Shown: positions 29,687 to 39,167, numbered from the stretch's first letter. The stretch: DNA of 64,000 nucleotides from Octadecabacter antarcticus 307 (GCF_000155675.2 NC_020911.1:1354501-1418500), one strand, 5' to 3'. The notes: generated by a model not told the origin, from the letters alone. Made by a program: numbers and translations.

Positions 29687-32600
29687 ATGCATGCATTGAC
29701 CGGATGGTTCATTCGCAACCCTGTGGCAGCGAACCTAATGATGGCGCTGATCCTTTTTATGGGCGTCCTGACTGCCTTTACGATACGGATCGAAGGTTTT
29801 CCCCGTATTCCGCCGGACAGCATCCAGATCACGACCGAATACAACGGCGCTCCCGCCGAGCAAGTCGACGAACTTGTCACCCGAAAGATCGAACAGGCCC
29901 TAGAAGGTCTTGAAGGTGTTCGCAGCGTAACTTCGCGATCTGGCGACAGTACTTCTTTTGTCAGTGTTCGCCGCGCAGGTGGGCAAGACCTGCAACGTCT
30001 GCTGGACCAAGTGCGCTTGCGTATTGATGCGATAACGGGTCTGCCAGCCAATGTGCGTCGGCCTGTGATTGACGCTGCGGGATTTGATTTCCCAGCACTT
30101 TACGTGAACTTGCACGGTGATACCGACCCTGCAACGCTTCAGACGCTGGCACGGCGGTTGAAGGAAAATCTATTGTCTCAGCCGGAACTGTCACGTCTTA
30201 ACATCTGGGGCCTGATCCCGCGCGAGATGCGTATTGAGGTTTTTCCTGAACGTCTTCGCCAGCTTAACCTGACGGTTTCGGATGTCGTAAGTGCCATTCA
30301 GGCGAACTCTATAGATTTTCAGGCGGGAACCCTGCGTACAGCGGGTGGCAATATCTACCTGCGTGCTGATGATCGGGCCCGATACGCTGGGGACTATGCA
30401 ATGCTACCGGTAATTGAGCGTGCAAATGGTTCAACCGTGCCGTTAAGCGATATTGCCACTATCACGGATACATTTGTTGATGGCGATTTCCTGTTTCGCC
30501 TGAATGGTGATGCAACCGTTGGCATGGAAATCCTGATTGGGCAAAAAGAAAACCTGCTGCAAATCTCCCAAGTGGTGAACCGTGTCGTCGCAGACTTTTC
30601 CCCCCAATTGCCATCCGGCATTCAGGCCACCGTCTGGGGGGACAGCGCCAGCTATATCTCAGATCGTTTAAGCCTACTCACCTCGAACGGGGTGCAGGGG
30701 TTGCTGCTAGTCCTACTTGTCTTGTCGATTTTCCTGAATGTTCGCTTGGCTTTTTGGGTCGCAATGGGAATTCCCATCTCAGTGATGGGGGCGCTGGCGG
30801 TGGCCGGCACCAAGTGGGTGGATTATTCGCTGAATGACGTCACCACGTTCGGACTGATCATCGCGCTTGGCATTCTTGTTGATGACGCCGTTGTGGTGGG
30901 TGAAAGCGTGTACGAGGAGCGCCGTAAGACCAAAGACCCCATCGTGGGAACCGAAAACGGGGTGAACAAGGTTGCGGTTGCAACTGTCTTTGGTGTGTTG
31001 ACCACTATTGCAGCCTTCTTTCCAATGCTTCTGATCGATAATCCACTCGGCAAAGTGCTGGCGGGTTTCTCGGGGATCGTGATCTTGTCGTTGATCTTTT
31101 CGCTGATCGAAAGCAAGTTCATCCTGCCTGCTCATCTGGCGCATACACAACTGGATGCAAAGCCTAGATATTTACTGACGCGGGGCTGGGCAAAAGTCCA
31201 AGACGCAGCGCAGGCTGGATTGAATTGGGTGCGCGATAGCCTTTATCTGCCCGCTCTCCATGCCTCATTACGTCATCGGTATGCAGTGTTGGTCCTGTTT
31301 CTTGCTGCGGGCCTCCTTGGGTTGGGCCTGATTGGAAAAGGCACAATCAAGACAGTGTTTTTCCCGGATGTGCCCGGGCAAATTATTACCGTTAATTTGG
31401 AGATGGACTCGCGCGCGCCGTTTTCACTCACCCGTGACAATGTTCAGCGGATTGAAGATCTGGGCAACGAACTGAACGTTGAACTGCAGGAAAGTGCCGC
31501 TTTAGATACCCCGCCGATCCGCACCATGTTCGTCATAATTTCGGGTGCCGAAAGCGCACAGATTTATGCCGAACTGTCCCCTGTGATCGAAAGGCCGGGC
31601 GTTGAGACTTTGGGCATCGCACGTGAATGGCAAAGGCGAACTGGACAAATCGAAGGCGCCACTGAGTTAGAATTTACAGCCTCAGAGTCGCTGGGTGGTG
31701 GATTTCAGTTGCAACTGTTGTCGAAAGACCCCGACCTGCTGCGTGAAGCCAGCACCGAACTGCGCAGTTTTTTGGCTGGCATCGATGGGATCAGTAATAT
31801 CCGCGATACCATGGCGGGTGGTCAGCCCGAACTCCGCGTGCGAATCCGCCCAGAGGCCCGCAATCTTGGTTTCAGCGCAGAAACGCTCGCCAGTCAGATT
31901 GGGTATGCGTTTGGCGGCGCAGAGGTGCAGCGCATTCGCCGCGATAGTTCAGAAATACGGGTGCTGGTCCAGAACGCCCGCCCTGCGCGCAATACGGTTG
32001 ACGATTTGCTGCAAACTCGACTGCGCAGCGATACTGGTGCCTGGGTGCCGCTAACAACCGTGGCTGAAGTAAACGGCGGCTATGTCGCGGGTATGACACA
32101 CCGCTTGAACGGTCAAACAGTTAACACCGTGGCCGCCGCCATTGACCGCTCAGTTGTGTCCCCGGCAGAGGTTGCCCAGGCCGTGACAGAGCAAATGGTG
32201 CCGCTTCTAGCGCAAAAATACCCATCCGTTCAGGTGTCCTTTGGGGGTGAACTAGAAGAGATGGGAGAAATTCAGGGTGGGCTTTTGCGGGCGTTGTTGT
32301 TGGCCACCGTGCTTATATACGTGCTTATGGCAGTGCCGCTGAAATCCTATTCGCAGCCCTTCATTATTCTTGCAATCATACCATTCGGTTTCGTCGGTGC
32401 CGCGATTGGGCATCTGATCATGGGGCTGCCTTTGTCGCTGTTTTCGTTCTTTGGTATGCTCGCGCTTACCGGTGTGGTGGTGAATGACAGTTTGGTGCTG
32501 ATCACGCGCTACAACCAAAATCGCACGTCAGGAATGGATGTGATCGCAGCGTTGCACGAAGCTGGTGTCGGGCGGTTTAGGGCAATTTTTCTAACCACTG

Positions 32601-32815
32601 CGACCACAGTTATTGGCCTTCTTCCTTTGTTGACTGAAACCTCTGAGCAGGCGCAGTACCTTATCCCTGCAGCCGCATCTCTGGCCTTTGGTGAGATCTT
32701 TGGCACGGCCCTGATGCTCATCCTTGTACCGGTTTTAATAGCCATTGCTGAAGATATCCGGACTGCGGTTTTTCCCGCCGGGGTTGCGGCTACCGCCCAG
32801 AATTCAGAAGGCTAG
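29687..32815 (+). CDS. RND-family efflux permease
   Basis: 1042 residues, full length for the AcrB/MmpL-like HAE families, with 12 membrane helices in two halves and two large periplasmic loops. Marks: GWFIRNPVAANLMMALILFM at the start, YNGAPAEQVDELVTRKIEQA, the TM4 proton relay in IALGILVDDAVVVGESVYEE, and FGMLALTGVVVNDSLVLITR in the second half. It uses the proton gradient to export amphiphiles from the periplasm or membrane. It is the second gene of the TetR-controlled operon; the substrate is unknown. Confidence 0.93.
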   Translation: MHALTGWFIRNPVAANLMMALILFMGVLTAFTIRIEGFPRIPPDSIQITTEYNGAPAEQVDELVTRKIEQALEGLEGVRSVTSRSGDSTSFVSVRRAGGQDLQRLLDQVRLRIDAITGLPANVRRPVIDAAGFDFPALYVNLHGDTDPATLQTLARRLKENLLSQPELSRLNIWGLIPREMRIEVFPERLRQLNLTVSDVVSAIQANSIDFQAGTLRTAGGNIYLRADDRARYAGDYAMLPVIERANGSTVPLSDIATITDTFVDGDFLFRLNGDATVGMEILIGQKENLLQISQVVNRVVADFSPQLPSGIQATVWGDSASYISDRLSLLTSNGVQGLLLVLLVLSIFLNVRLAFWVAMGIPISVMGALAVAGTKWVDYSLNDVTTFGLIIALGILVDDAVVVGESVYEERRKTKDPIVGTENGVNKVAVATVFGVLTTIAAFFPMLLIDNPLGKVLAGFSGIVILSLIFSLIESKFILPAHLAHTQLDAKPRYLLTRGWAKVQDAAQAGLNWVRDSLYLPALHASLRHRYAVLVLFLAAGLLGLGLIGKGTIKTVFFPDVPGQIITVNLEMDSRAPFSLTRDNVQRIEDLGNELNVELQESAALDTPPIRTMFVIISGAESAQIYAELSPVIERPGVETLGIAREWQRRTGQIEGATELEFTASESLGGGFQLQLLSKDPDLLREASTELRSFLAGIDGISNIRDTMAGGQPELRVRIRPEARNLGFSAETLASQIGYAFGGAEVQRIRRDSSEIRVLVQNARPARNTVDDLLQTRLRSDTGAWVPLTTVAEVNGGYVAGMTHRLNGQTVNTVAAAIDRSVVSPAEVAQAVTEQMVPLLAQKYPSVQVSFGGELEEMGEIQGGLLRALLLATVLIYVLMAVPLKSYSQPFIILAIIPFGFVGAAIGHLIMGLPLSLFSFFGMLALTGVVVNDSLVLITRYNQNRTSGMDVIAALHEAGVGRFRAIFLTTATTVIGLLPLLTETSEQAQYLIPAAASLAFGEIFGTALMLILVPVLIAIAEDIRTAVFPAGVAATAQNSEG

Positions 32816-32824
32816 GATATCGTG

Positions 32825-33709
32825 ATGTTGAATGATGGCCCCCTGACTGTTCGGGCACTTTTGCGGGCGTTCCGCTGGCGCATAGCACTTACCTGGATGC
32901 TGATCTTGTTTGAGGTCGCCCTTACTGCACTTGTTCCACTTTTCATCGGTTTTGCGATCGACGGGCTACTGGCTAGTGATACGCAAGCACTGTTCCAGTT
33001 GATCGCGGTGCTAGCAGTGCTGATTGTGGTCAGCGTGATCCGTCGTGCCTACGATACGCGTGTTTTCGGCACTGTGCGTGTTGAAATGGGGAAAACCCAG
33101 GCTGCACGCGCGGCCAACCTACCTGTATCGACGTTGAATGCCCGGCTAGGGATGGGACGCGAGCTGGCAGATTTTCTTGAGGCTGACCTGCCGCTGGCGA
33201 TGACATCGCTTGTCCAACTCATCATCTCGGTCATCGTCCTCTATACATTTGACCCCGTGTTGGCGCTGGCAGGGGCGAGCGCAGTGGCGACGATGTTGGC
33301 AATATACAGTCTGTCGCATGGTCGTTTCTATCGGCTCAATGGCCAACTTAACCAGCAGACAGAACGGCAGGTTGGCATTCTTGAGACACGAAAACCGCAA
33401 AGCCTATCAACCCATCTGACGCGGTTGCGCCGTATCGAGGTGCGGATATCTGATACGGAATCCATCGTCTATGGTGCGATATTTGTCGTTCTTCTTGGAT
33501 TGGTGGTCTTCAACCTTTGGTATGCGACTGCCAATTTGACGATCACATCGGGCACCATCTTTTCGATCGTCACCTATTCATGGGAACTTGTTGACGCAGC
33601 TCTCGCGTTCCCGATGGCGCTTCAGGGCTGGTCACGCTTGTCAGAGATTATGAAACGGATCAACCACGCGGTGCCTTCTGATTTGTCAAAACCGCAGGCT
33701 GACCAATGA
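32825..33709 (+). CDS. ABC-type six-helix membrane protein lacking an ATPase domain
   Basis: About 295 residues forming only the membrane domain of an ABC exporter: six helices (WRIALTWMLILFEVALTALV first), the long cytoplasmic loop motif RVEMGKTQAARAANLPVSTL and the second-half helices ending ITSGTIFSIVTYSWELVDAA. There is no Walker A, signature or Walker B, and no ATPase gene adjoins it. It starts 9 bp after the RND permease, so it belongs to that operon. It may work with an ATPase elsewhere or have a non-transport role. ATG at 32825 was preferred over GTG at 32822. Confidence 0.8.
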   Translation: MLNDGPLTVRALLRAFRWRIALTWMLILFEVALTALVPLFIGFAIDGLLASDTQALFQLIAVLAVLIVVSVIRRAYDTRVFGTVRVEMGKTQAARAANLPVSTLNARLGMGRELADFLEADLPLAMTSLVQLIISVIVLYTFDPVLALAGASAVATMLAIYSLSHGRFYRLNGQLNQQTERQVGILETRKPQSLSTHLTRLRRIEVRISDTESIVYGAIFVVLLGLVVFNLWYATANLTITSGTIFSIVTYSWELVDAALAFPMALQGWSRLSEIMKRINHAVPSDLSKPQADQ

Positions 33710-34299
33710 CTATGTCAAAAACACCAATCACGTTGGCCGTATTCAGCGTTTTCTTCGTCCTTTCTTTACTGTTCACAAGTTGGGGAAATGAACTTCTCGC
33801 GAAGTTGCCCCCGCGTGCGTATTACCCAAATGACAGGCAATATGCAGTTACGGAGGTCAGAGCGGTGCTTGAGATTGCTGCGCTCGCTCATCGGAACCCT
33901 GCGCTTTCTGGCGATCAACAACCCTTCCAAGACATCGTCCTTGGATTACCAAAAACGCCCCCAGAAGCCCTTTGGTTGACCCAAGACCTATCGCTGACAG
34001 TTGCCAGTGGTGCCTGTGGCGTAGGCTCAATTAGTCTTTGCGCAGTGATCGTTGGCATTAATGATCCCAGCATCAGAATTTGGGCCACAGAGATATGCGG
34101 GCTACCCATTTTCTGGGAGCTGCTGCCCGAAGCTGAAACCAGTGATTGGAACAATGGCCGCATCCTTGATCTCGAAACGCTACAAAATCACTCACTGAAA
34201 GTATCTGTCACCTCAGGTTGGTTGATCCTGCACATCAGTGATCAGGCGCCCATCCAATGGCAACAAACCACCGTTTTGCCAGTTGGTTGTGGCTCATGA
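33706..34299 (+). CDS. Hypothetical membrane-anchored protein
   Basis: 197 residues, not recognised. An N-terminal hydrophobic segment (PITLAVFSVFFVLSLLFTSW) acts as anchor or signal; the rest (ASGACGVGSISLCAVIVGIN, then EICGLPIFWELLPEAE) looks like a compact extracytoplasmic domain with several Cys that could pair. Its ATG overlaps the stop of the ABC-type gene (ATGA), so it belongs to the same transcript and presumably assists the pump in the envelope. Confidence 0.7.
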   Translation: MTMSKTPITLAVFSVFFVLSLLFTSWGNELLAKLPPRAYYPNDRQYAVTEVRAVLEIAALAHRNPALSGDQQPFQDIVLGLPKTPPEALWLTQDLSLTVASGACGVGSISLCAVIVGINDPSIRIWATEICGLPIFWELLPEAETSDWNNGRILDLETLQNHSLKVSVTSGWLILHISDQAPIQWQQTTVLPVGCGS

Positions 34300-34339
34300 G
34301 CAATCCATTCACATCATCTTATTAGGAAATACCAGTACA

Positions 34340-34909
34340 ATGTTTCGAATAACTTTAGGCGCAAGCCGCGCCATCGCCGTCGTCTTCTCGTTTAACATGG
34401 TTGTGGCCTGCACAATGACGCAGGATCCACCCGCCGAGACATTCGGTGACCCGATTGAAGGCGTCTGGCTGTTAGGTGATGAACTGTCCCCTATTAACAT
34501 CGCGCCATGCAGTAACGACAAAGACGATGGGCTTTGCGGTACTTTGATGCAGGTGTCCGAAGGTGACGACGCTTGGAGCAGTCAAAGTAATGCAGAGTGG
34601 TGGCAAGAAGGCCCCACACCAACGGTCACGCAGTTGCGGCCAACTGAGGTCGAAGGAGAGTATGTTGGTTTCATATATAATTCAGATATTGCCGAGACCC
34701 TGCATCTCCAGCTTGTCCTTGCGAACGACAGAACCATTGAAGCAGTCGTTTATTTTGGTGCCAACCTCGATGAAGCGGTGGATATGGCCATAGGTGCCGC
34801 ATTCTCGCCTGTTCAAATAGTCGATCTGGCTTGGTACCTGACACGGGCCGGTGTTGGAAAAACATGGCTCAGCAGCGATCAAACATGGCGTCGGCCAACG
34901 TCAGGATGA
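34340..34909 (+). CDS. DUF2147-like putative lipoprotein
   Basis: About 189 residues from ATG at 34340. The first 27 residues form a signal with a lipobox-like end (FNMVVAC), so Cys may be lipidated. The mature part starts DPIEGVWLLGDELSPINIAP and has CGTLMQV, the G-x-W … C-G-x-L pattern of DUF2147 proteins such as the one at 62133. A later segment (SPVQIVDLAWYLTRAGVGKTW) has no equivalent in the short family members. It is likely periplasmic and co-transcribed with the RND operon, 40 bp behind the preceding gene. Confidence 0.65.
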   Translation: MFRITLGASRAIAVVFSFNMVVACTMTQDPPAETFGDPIEGVWLLGDELSPINIAPCSNDKDDGLCGTLMQVSEGDDAWSSQSNAEWWQEGPTPTVTQLRPTEVEGEYVGFIYNSDIAETLHLQLVLANDRTIEAVVYFGANLDEAVDMAIGAAFSPVQIVDLAWYLTRAGVGKTWLSSDQTWRRPTSG

Positions 34910-34973
34910 TCGGTGCAAAACGTTGATAGTTTATCCAAAAACCAATAGTCTGAAAGCATACAGGTTCAGTGAA

Positions 34974-35999
34974 ATGAAAAGAGCATTCATCTACGCAGCA
35001 GCGATCGTTGTTGCAGTCAGCATTGCCGCAGTATTTTGGGTGCTGCGGGGACTATCGGACTTTGACCTATCCGAACACACGCAAAGGGAAATTACTTTCG
35101 CAGTCGACGACGCTGTGTTGTCAGGCACCCTTATTATGCCAAAAGATATCATTGCCCCGCCCATCGCCATCATCGTCCACGGGGATGGTGCGCAAGACCG
35201 TTTTTCAAATGGGGGGGGCCTTCCGCTTATCAGTACGTTGACCGATGCCGGTATTGGGGTGTTTTCATGGGACAAGGCTGGGGTCGGAACAAGCACCGGC
35301 AACTGGCTGAACCAAACAATGGATGATCGCGCAGACGAAGCGCTTGCCGCATTGCAAGCCGTTTCCAGACTAGATGGTATTGAAGGCAATCGCGTTGGTT
35401 TTCTGGGCTTCTCACAGGCTGGATGGGTTCTTCCACGCGTCGCAAACCGTATTGTTCCATCGTTTACAGTCATCGTTGGTGGAGCGGTTTCGTGGCGCGA
35501 TCAGGGCACATACTTCAATCGGATCGAGCTCACTTCGCAAGGTGTTCCAGCAGATATGATAGAACAGCGTTTGGCTGACCGCATGCGCGACAACGATATA
35601 GTTTTTGGCGTGTCAGCGGACCCGTCATCGAGCCCTGAAATGGAGGCGGAACGCTTTGGATTTGTTGCTGGCGCGTACTGGGAAGATAGTACGCAGAGCA
35701 TACCAAACATGAACGGTCCTGTGCTCGCTATCTGGGGTGAAGATGACCTGAATGTTGACACGCGCAACGACTCAGAAATATTTCGCGAACAACTAATGCC
35801 GCTCAGCGATATTCGGCAGGTCGTTCTGGTGCACAATGCCACGCACGGCTTGCTGCGCGCTGATCTATTCAACTACCAACTCCCGTCCCAATGGCCTTGG
35901 TATCTGCAGTATATCTTTTTGGGGATGGGGCAAAAAGCATTTGCCGAACACTCGCTTGATCAAATTACAGATTGGATTTTGACAGTAACAGAGAACTGA
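34974..35999 (+). CDS. Membrane-anchored alpha/beta hydrolase
   Basis: 341 residues. An N-terminal membrane anchor (FIYAAAIVVAVSIAAVFWVL) is followed by the alpha/beta hydrolase fold: oxyanion region IVHGDGAQDRF, nucleophile elbow GFLGFSQAGWVLPR, Asp in IWGEDDLNVD and His in NATHGLLRADL. It is likely an esterase or acyl hydrolase acting outside the cytoplasm; the substrate is unknown. A close paralogue forms the C-terminal two-thirds of the chimeric gene at 24247-25710. It ends the export operon (spacing 64 bp). Confidence 0.82.
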   Translation: MKRAFIYAAAIVVAVSIAAVFWVLRGLSDFDLSEHTQREITFAVDDAVLSGTLIMPKDIIAPPIAIIVHGDGAQDRFSNGGGLPLISTLTDAGIGVFSWDKAGVGTSTGNWLNQTMDDRADEALAALQAVSRLDGIEGNRVGFLGFSQAGWVLPRVANRIVPSFTVIVGGAVSWRDQGTYFNRIELTSQGVPADMIEQRLADRMRDNDIVFGVSADPSSSPEMEAERFGFVAGAYWEDSTQSIPNMNGPVLAIWGEDDLNVDTRNDSEIFREQLMPLSDIRQVVLVHNATHGLLRADLFNYQLPSQWPWYLQYIFLGMGQKAFAEHSLDQITDWILTVTEN

Positions 36000-36158
36000 A
36001 CCCTCGCGCCGACAAAGCGGTTATTGGCGCTCCCGCAGCGAAAGCTCAAATTATCCGCCGAGCCGCCTTCCTACCTGCAAAAATGCTGCAAGTTCGATCA
36101 ATGTCCGCTTCGGTAAAGCTGCACTGCGGCATCGACGCTCCCGTTGAACGGCAACGAT

Positions 36159-36755
36159 GGGCCTATTCTGTTGAAAAACTCTTGTTGATTTGAGGCTTGG
36201 CCCCTAATTCAATTGTTCCTGACAACAAGGGGTAATTGCGATGTTGGGACCGAAACAAGAGGCACAAGGCGCGTTGTTTTATGAGTTTTCGATTGATGAT
36301 CACGTTCCTCAAGATCATCTGCTGCGATCCATTGAGCGGTTTATCGACCTGTCCGGCATTCGCCAACATCTCACCGATTTCTACAGCCATACAGGCCGTC
36401 CTTCGATTGATCCGGAACTGCTTATTCGCATGCTGTTGGTGGGATATTGCCTCGGCATCCGCTCTGAGCGTCGCCTCTGCGAAGAGGTTCACCTGAACCT
36501 TGCTTACCGCTGGTTCTGCCGACTGGATCTGAGCGACAACGTGCTCCACGAGAGTCTGAACAACGTCACGCCGTCTGACGTCTACTTCGGCCGTGACAAA
36601 GCCATTCTACAACAAAGGGAAAGGATCAAACGAAAGACACTCGAAGCGCGCCGCTTGCATCACAGCCTGCACGCCACATAATGAAACCAACCAGATGAGC
36701 CGAACGCTCTCTTAATTTAAGCCGCCTTTGGTGCCAAAAACCCTGACGACGTACA
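36159..36755 (+). mobile_element. Hybrid IS scar: IS1182 left end joined to IS3 right end
   Basis: 36159-36545 is an IS1182-type left end (GGCCTATTCTGTTGAAAAAC start, as at 5656). From about 36546 the sequence is identical to the 3' end of the IS3 element at 45070-45277, through GACGACGTACA at 36755. The junction is a short shared-looking CCACGAGAGTCTG. It fits a deletion or recombination between two elements. Confidence 0.85.
36241..36681 (+). CDS. In-frame hybrid of IS1182 transposase N-terminus and IS3 OrfB C-terminus
   Basis: 146 residues. The first about 100 (MLGPKQEAQGALFYEFSIDD to RWFCRLDLSDNV) are the IS1182-type N-terminal domain; the last 46 (LHESLNNVTPSDVYFGRDKA to RRLHHSLHAT) are the end of IS3 OrfB. 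The junction preserves the frame. Neither half includes a complete catalytic triad, so no transposition activity is expected; the DNA-binding N-terminal part could in principle still bind IS ends. Confidence 0.75.
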   Translation: MLGPKQEAQGALFYEFSIDDHVPQDHLLRSIERFIDLSGIRQHLTDFYSHTGRPSIDPELLIRMLLVGYCLGIRSERRLCEEVHLNLAYRWFCRLDLSDNVLHESLNNVTPSDVYFGRDKAILQQRERIKRKTLEARRLHHSLHAT

Positions 36756-36924
36756 CTGCAGTGCAGCGCGGCACGCAGGGCGGAATGTAGTCATTCGTTG
36801 CAACATGGACAGAAGTCCGCAATGCGGACGAAGTTGACGATGGATGACCCCATCCCGTAACGTTAAAGGTATGCCTTCTTTCTGCACCATGTGGTCAGAG
36901 AGGATGGGTAAGGGGGAACGTCCT

Positions 36925-37716
36925 ATGTCATTTCAACTCTCTGGCAGCGCACCAGAAATTTATGAAAATAGTATGGTGCCGCTGTGGTTTGGACGTTGGG
37001 CCGAAGCCCTTCTGACCTTCGTTTCCCTAAAAACTGGCGAAACGGTTCTGGATGTTGCTTGCGGCACCGGCGTCACCACCCGGATAGCCAAGCGGGATGT
37101 CGGCAGCGACGGAAGAGTGACTGGATTGGATATCAATGCAGGCATGCTCGCGAAGGCACGGGAACTAGCCGACGACATGGACATCACTTGGATAGAAAGC
37201 GATGTCATAGGAACAGGATTGCCGAAGGACAGTTTCAATGCCGTCATATCCCAGCATGGCTACCACTACTTTCCTGATCAGCCTGCCGCATTAAAAGAGT
37301 TTTACCGCGTGCTTGCCCCGTCGGGGCGCATCGCGATGTCTATATGGGATGGCCACAGTGCCTATACCAAAGCCCTCTGCTCCGCTGTCGAAAAATTTAT
37401 CTCGCCTGAGATTGCGAAGAAGCAACGCGGCCAGAGGCAAACACCCTCAGCAAATAGGTTGATTGCTGGTCTTTCCGAAGCCGGATTTCGTAATGTTACT
37501 GTGGCTCGCCAAGAACTGTCGATCAAAGTCCCCTTGGCCGCAACGTTCGTGCCGCTACACCTCGGATCGATGCCCATTGCCAACGCTTTTCACAGCCTTC
37601 CCAATGAAGAAAAAGAAGCCCTTATCGCTGATGTCGCCCACACATTAAGAGGCCAAGTCGTCGATGATCAGATTGTTTATCAAGATGCCGTTAATGTTGT
37701 GACGGGGCTGAAATAG
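36925..37716 (+). CDS. Class I SAM-dependent methyltransferase
   Basis: 263 residues from ATG at 36925, chosen because AAGGGGGAACGT precedes it at ideal spacing and MSFQLSGSAPEIYENSMVPL is a typical start of UbiE/Methyltransf_11-like proteins. SAM-binding motif I is VLDVACGTGVTTRIA, motif II GLDINAGMLAKAREL, post-motifs FNAVISQHGYHYFPD and EFYRVLAPSGRIAMSIWD. The substrate is not predictable. It is a single gene next to IS debris. Confidence 0.82.
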   Translation: MSFQLSGSAPEIYENSMVPLWFGRWAEALLTFVSLKTGETVLDVACGTGVTTRIAKRDVGSDGRVTGLDINAGMLAKARELADDMDITWIESDVIGTGLPKDSFNAVISQHGYHYFPDQPAALKEFYRVLAPSGRIAMSIWDGHSAYTKALCSAVEKFISPEIAKKQRGQRQTPSANRLIAGLSEAGFRNVTVARQELSIKVPLAATFVPLHLGSMPIANAFHSLPNEEKEALIADVAHTLRGQVVDDQIVYQDAVNVVTGLK

Positions 37717-38028
37717 GCAAAACAGCTATTGCCAGCACGGGTTTTTCTTAGGTCACTCTGGGCTCTTTGCTGCCGTTCGCTGCGCGTTGCACCAAGGTCG
37801 GGTTTGGGCCGTTTGTGACAAATGCTGCGTTGCGCACATATCGACATGAAGGGCGGATTGCGGACTTTCGCTGCGCGTTGCACCGAGGTCCGCTGTGCGG
37901 ACAAAACTGCAGTTCCTCATTTTGGAGTAGGGTACGCTACACTAGTAATGCTTTTCTTTTAAGCGTACGCAATAGTCAGAGAGCTTGTGGTTACCTGCTG
38001 TAAATTCAAACCGAATTAAGGACTTATT
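37717..38028. other. Gap with degenerate GCTCTTTGCTGCC-type repeats
   Basis: No gene. 37758-37805 (GGCTCTTTGCTGCCGTTCGC … CACCAAGGTCGGG) resembles the 47-bp repeat at 4807 and 5611, and 37860-37905 repeats part of it (TTTCGCTGCGCGTTGCACCG). The last 100 bases are AT-rich and should hold the promoter of the next gene. Confidence 0.5.
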
Positions 38029-38664
38029 ATGCTTCGCACTAGCCTTGTTTTAACACTGCTTTTGTCCACAAACCTAATATTTGTCGGAGAAGCATTTGCG
38101 CAGGGTCAAATATCCAGCAATTATGATCAGTTTAAGTTTGAGGATTGCCCTCTTGTGAGAACCGGCGAGTGGCGGGTCTTATCAAGATGCGAGATGGAGA
38201 ATGGACCGGACTTCTTGGTTGAGAGGAATGAACATGCTTCATATTTCACGCCTGTAACAGAATATTATTTGACTGAAAACGATAATGAAAACCCCAACTA
38301 TAAGTGGGTTAGCGGCCTTTTTGGTGACGATAATGAAAACCCCAACTATAAGTGGGCAGTGAGCGGCCATTTTGGTGATCTGTTTGCCAACGATGAAGAC
38401 GTGATAACTATTGAGTGGCGGGTTGAGGCAGTGGATGGGGTTTGGACACCGTTCGCTGCTATTTTCCGGACAATTTATGGACCGGATGAATATACGGCAC
38501 AACGCTTGGACATCATGAAATTTGGGTCAGACCATGCCTGCCCGATAGCGATAGTCAATTACAGAGGGCCAGAATCTAACGTTAGGGCCCGTGAAATTGC
38601 GGATGCCGCGTGGGGAACTAATCCATGTAGGCAAATTGATCCGGGATATATTCCACGCGAATAA
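38029..38664 (+). CDS. Secreted hypothetical protein with internal tandem duplication
   Basis: 211 residues with a signal peptide (TSLVLTLLLSTNLIFVGEAF, cut after AFA). The family is not recognised. Residues 85-117 contain two consecutive copies of DNENPNYKW-x(1-2)-SG-x-FGD, encoded by DNA repeats at about 38280-38327 and 38328-38378 that differ by a few bases and one codon. Cys residues elsewhere (FEDCPLV, SRCEMENG, ACPIA, NPCRQ) may pair in the periplasm. It is expressed alone. Confidence 0.65.
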   Translation: MLRTSLVLTLLLSTNLIFVGEAFAQGQISSNYDQFKFEDCPLVRTGEWRVLSRCEMENGPDFLVERNEHASYFTPVTEYYLTENDNENPNYKWVSGLFGDDNENPNYKWAVSGHFGDLFANDEDVITIEWRVEAVDGVWTPFAAIFRTIYGPDEYTAQRLDIMKFGSDHACPIAIVNYRGPESNVRAREIADAAWGTNPCRQIDPGYIPRE

Positions 38665-38823
38665 TTCAGGCTTTACCACAGCATCTATGACATCACCTGA
38701 CGATTATTCGCAATCAGCCTCCAATCTGGGATGCTAAAAGTGGGCTCAAATCACGCTCAGTATTGCAGCTACGAAACACCTCCTGAATGCTGTGAAAGAT
38801 GTGTGTTCCGAGCCTTTCATTAA

Positions 38824-38860
38824 CTGCCCGGCAGTCGATGCTAAGCATCGAAGAGAGGGG
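38824..38860. repeat. Palindromic mini-element F in IS3 fragment
   Basis: On the minus strand: head CCCCTCTCT, stem TCGATGC/GCATCGA around TTA, tail CTGCCGGGCAG. The intact IS3 copy has only the codons for RNEW at this place. Confidence 0.88.
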
Positions 38861-39167
38861 CGAACCGTCCGATTGTATCGCTCGGTATAGGCATTCTGTT
38901 GGGGTTTCCTGGCTGGATGTAGCATAGGGTGATGTGATGCTTTGATGCCCATTCCTGCAGCTTTGAACTGACGTATTCAGGGCCATTATCCACGCGTATC
39001 ATCGCGGGCTTTCCGCGCCATTGGATGACTTGATTAAGGCTGCGCACAACCCGTGCTGCTGGCAGTGAGAAGCCCACGTCAATGGCCAAACCTTCGCGAT
39101 TGAAGTCGTCTATGATGTTCAATGTCCTGAACGATTTCCCGTTCCACAACTGGTCTACCATAAAGTT

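Noticed and set aside
36925..37716. Methyltransferase as ubiE/menG
   Set aside because: Only general SAM motifs are shared; context and C-terminus do not support a quinone-pathway assignment.
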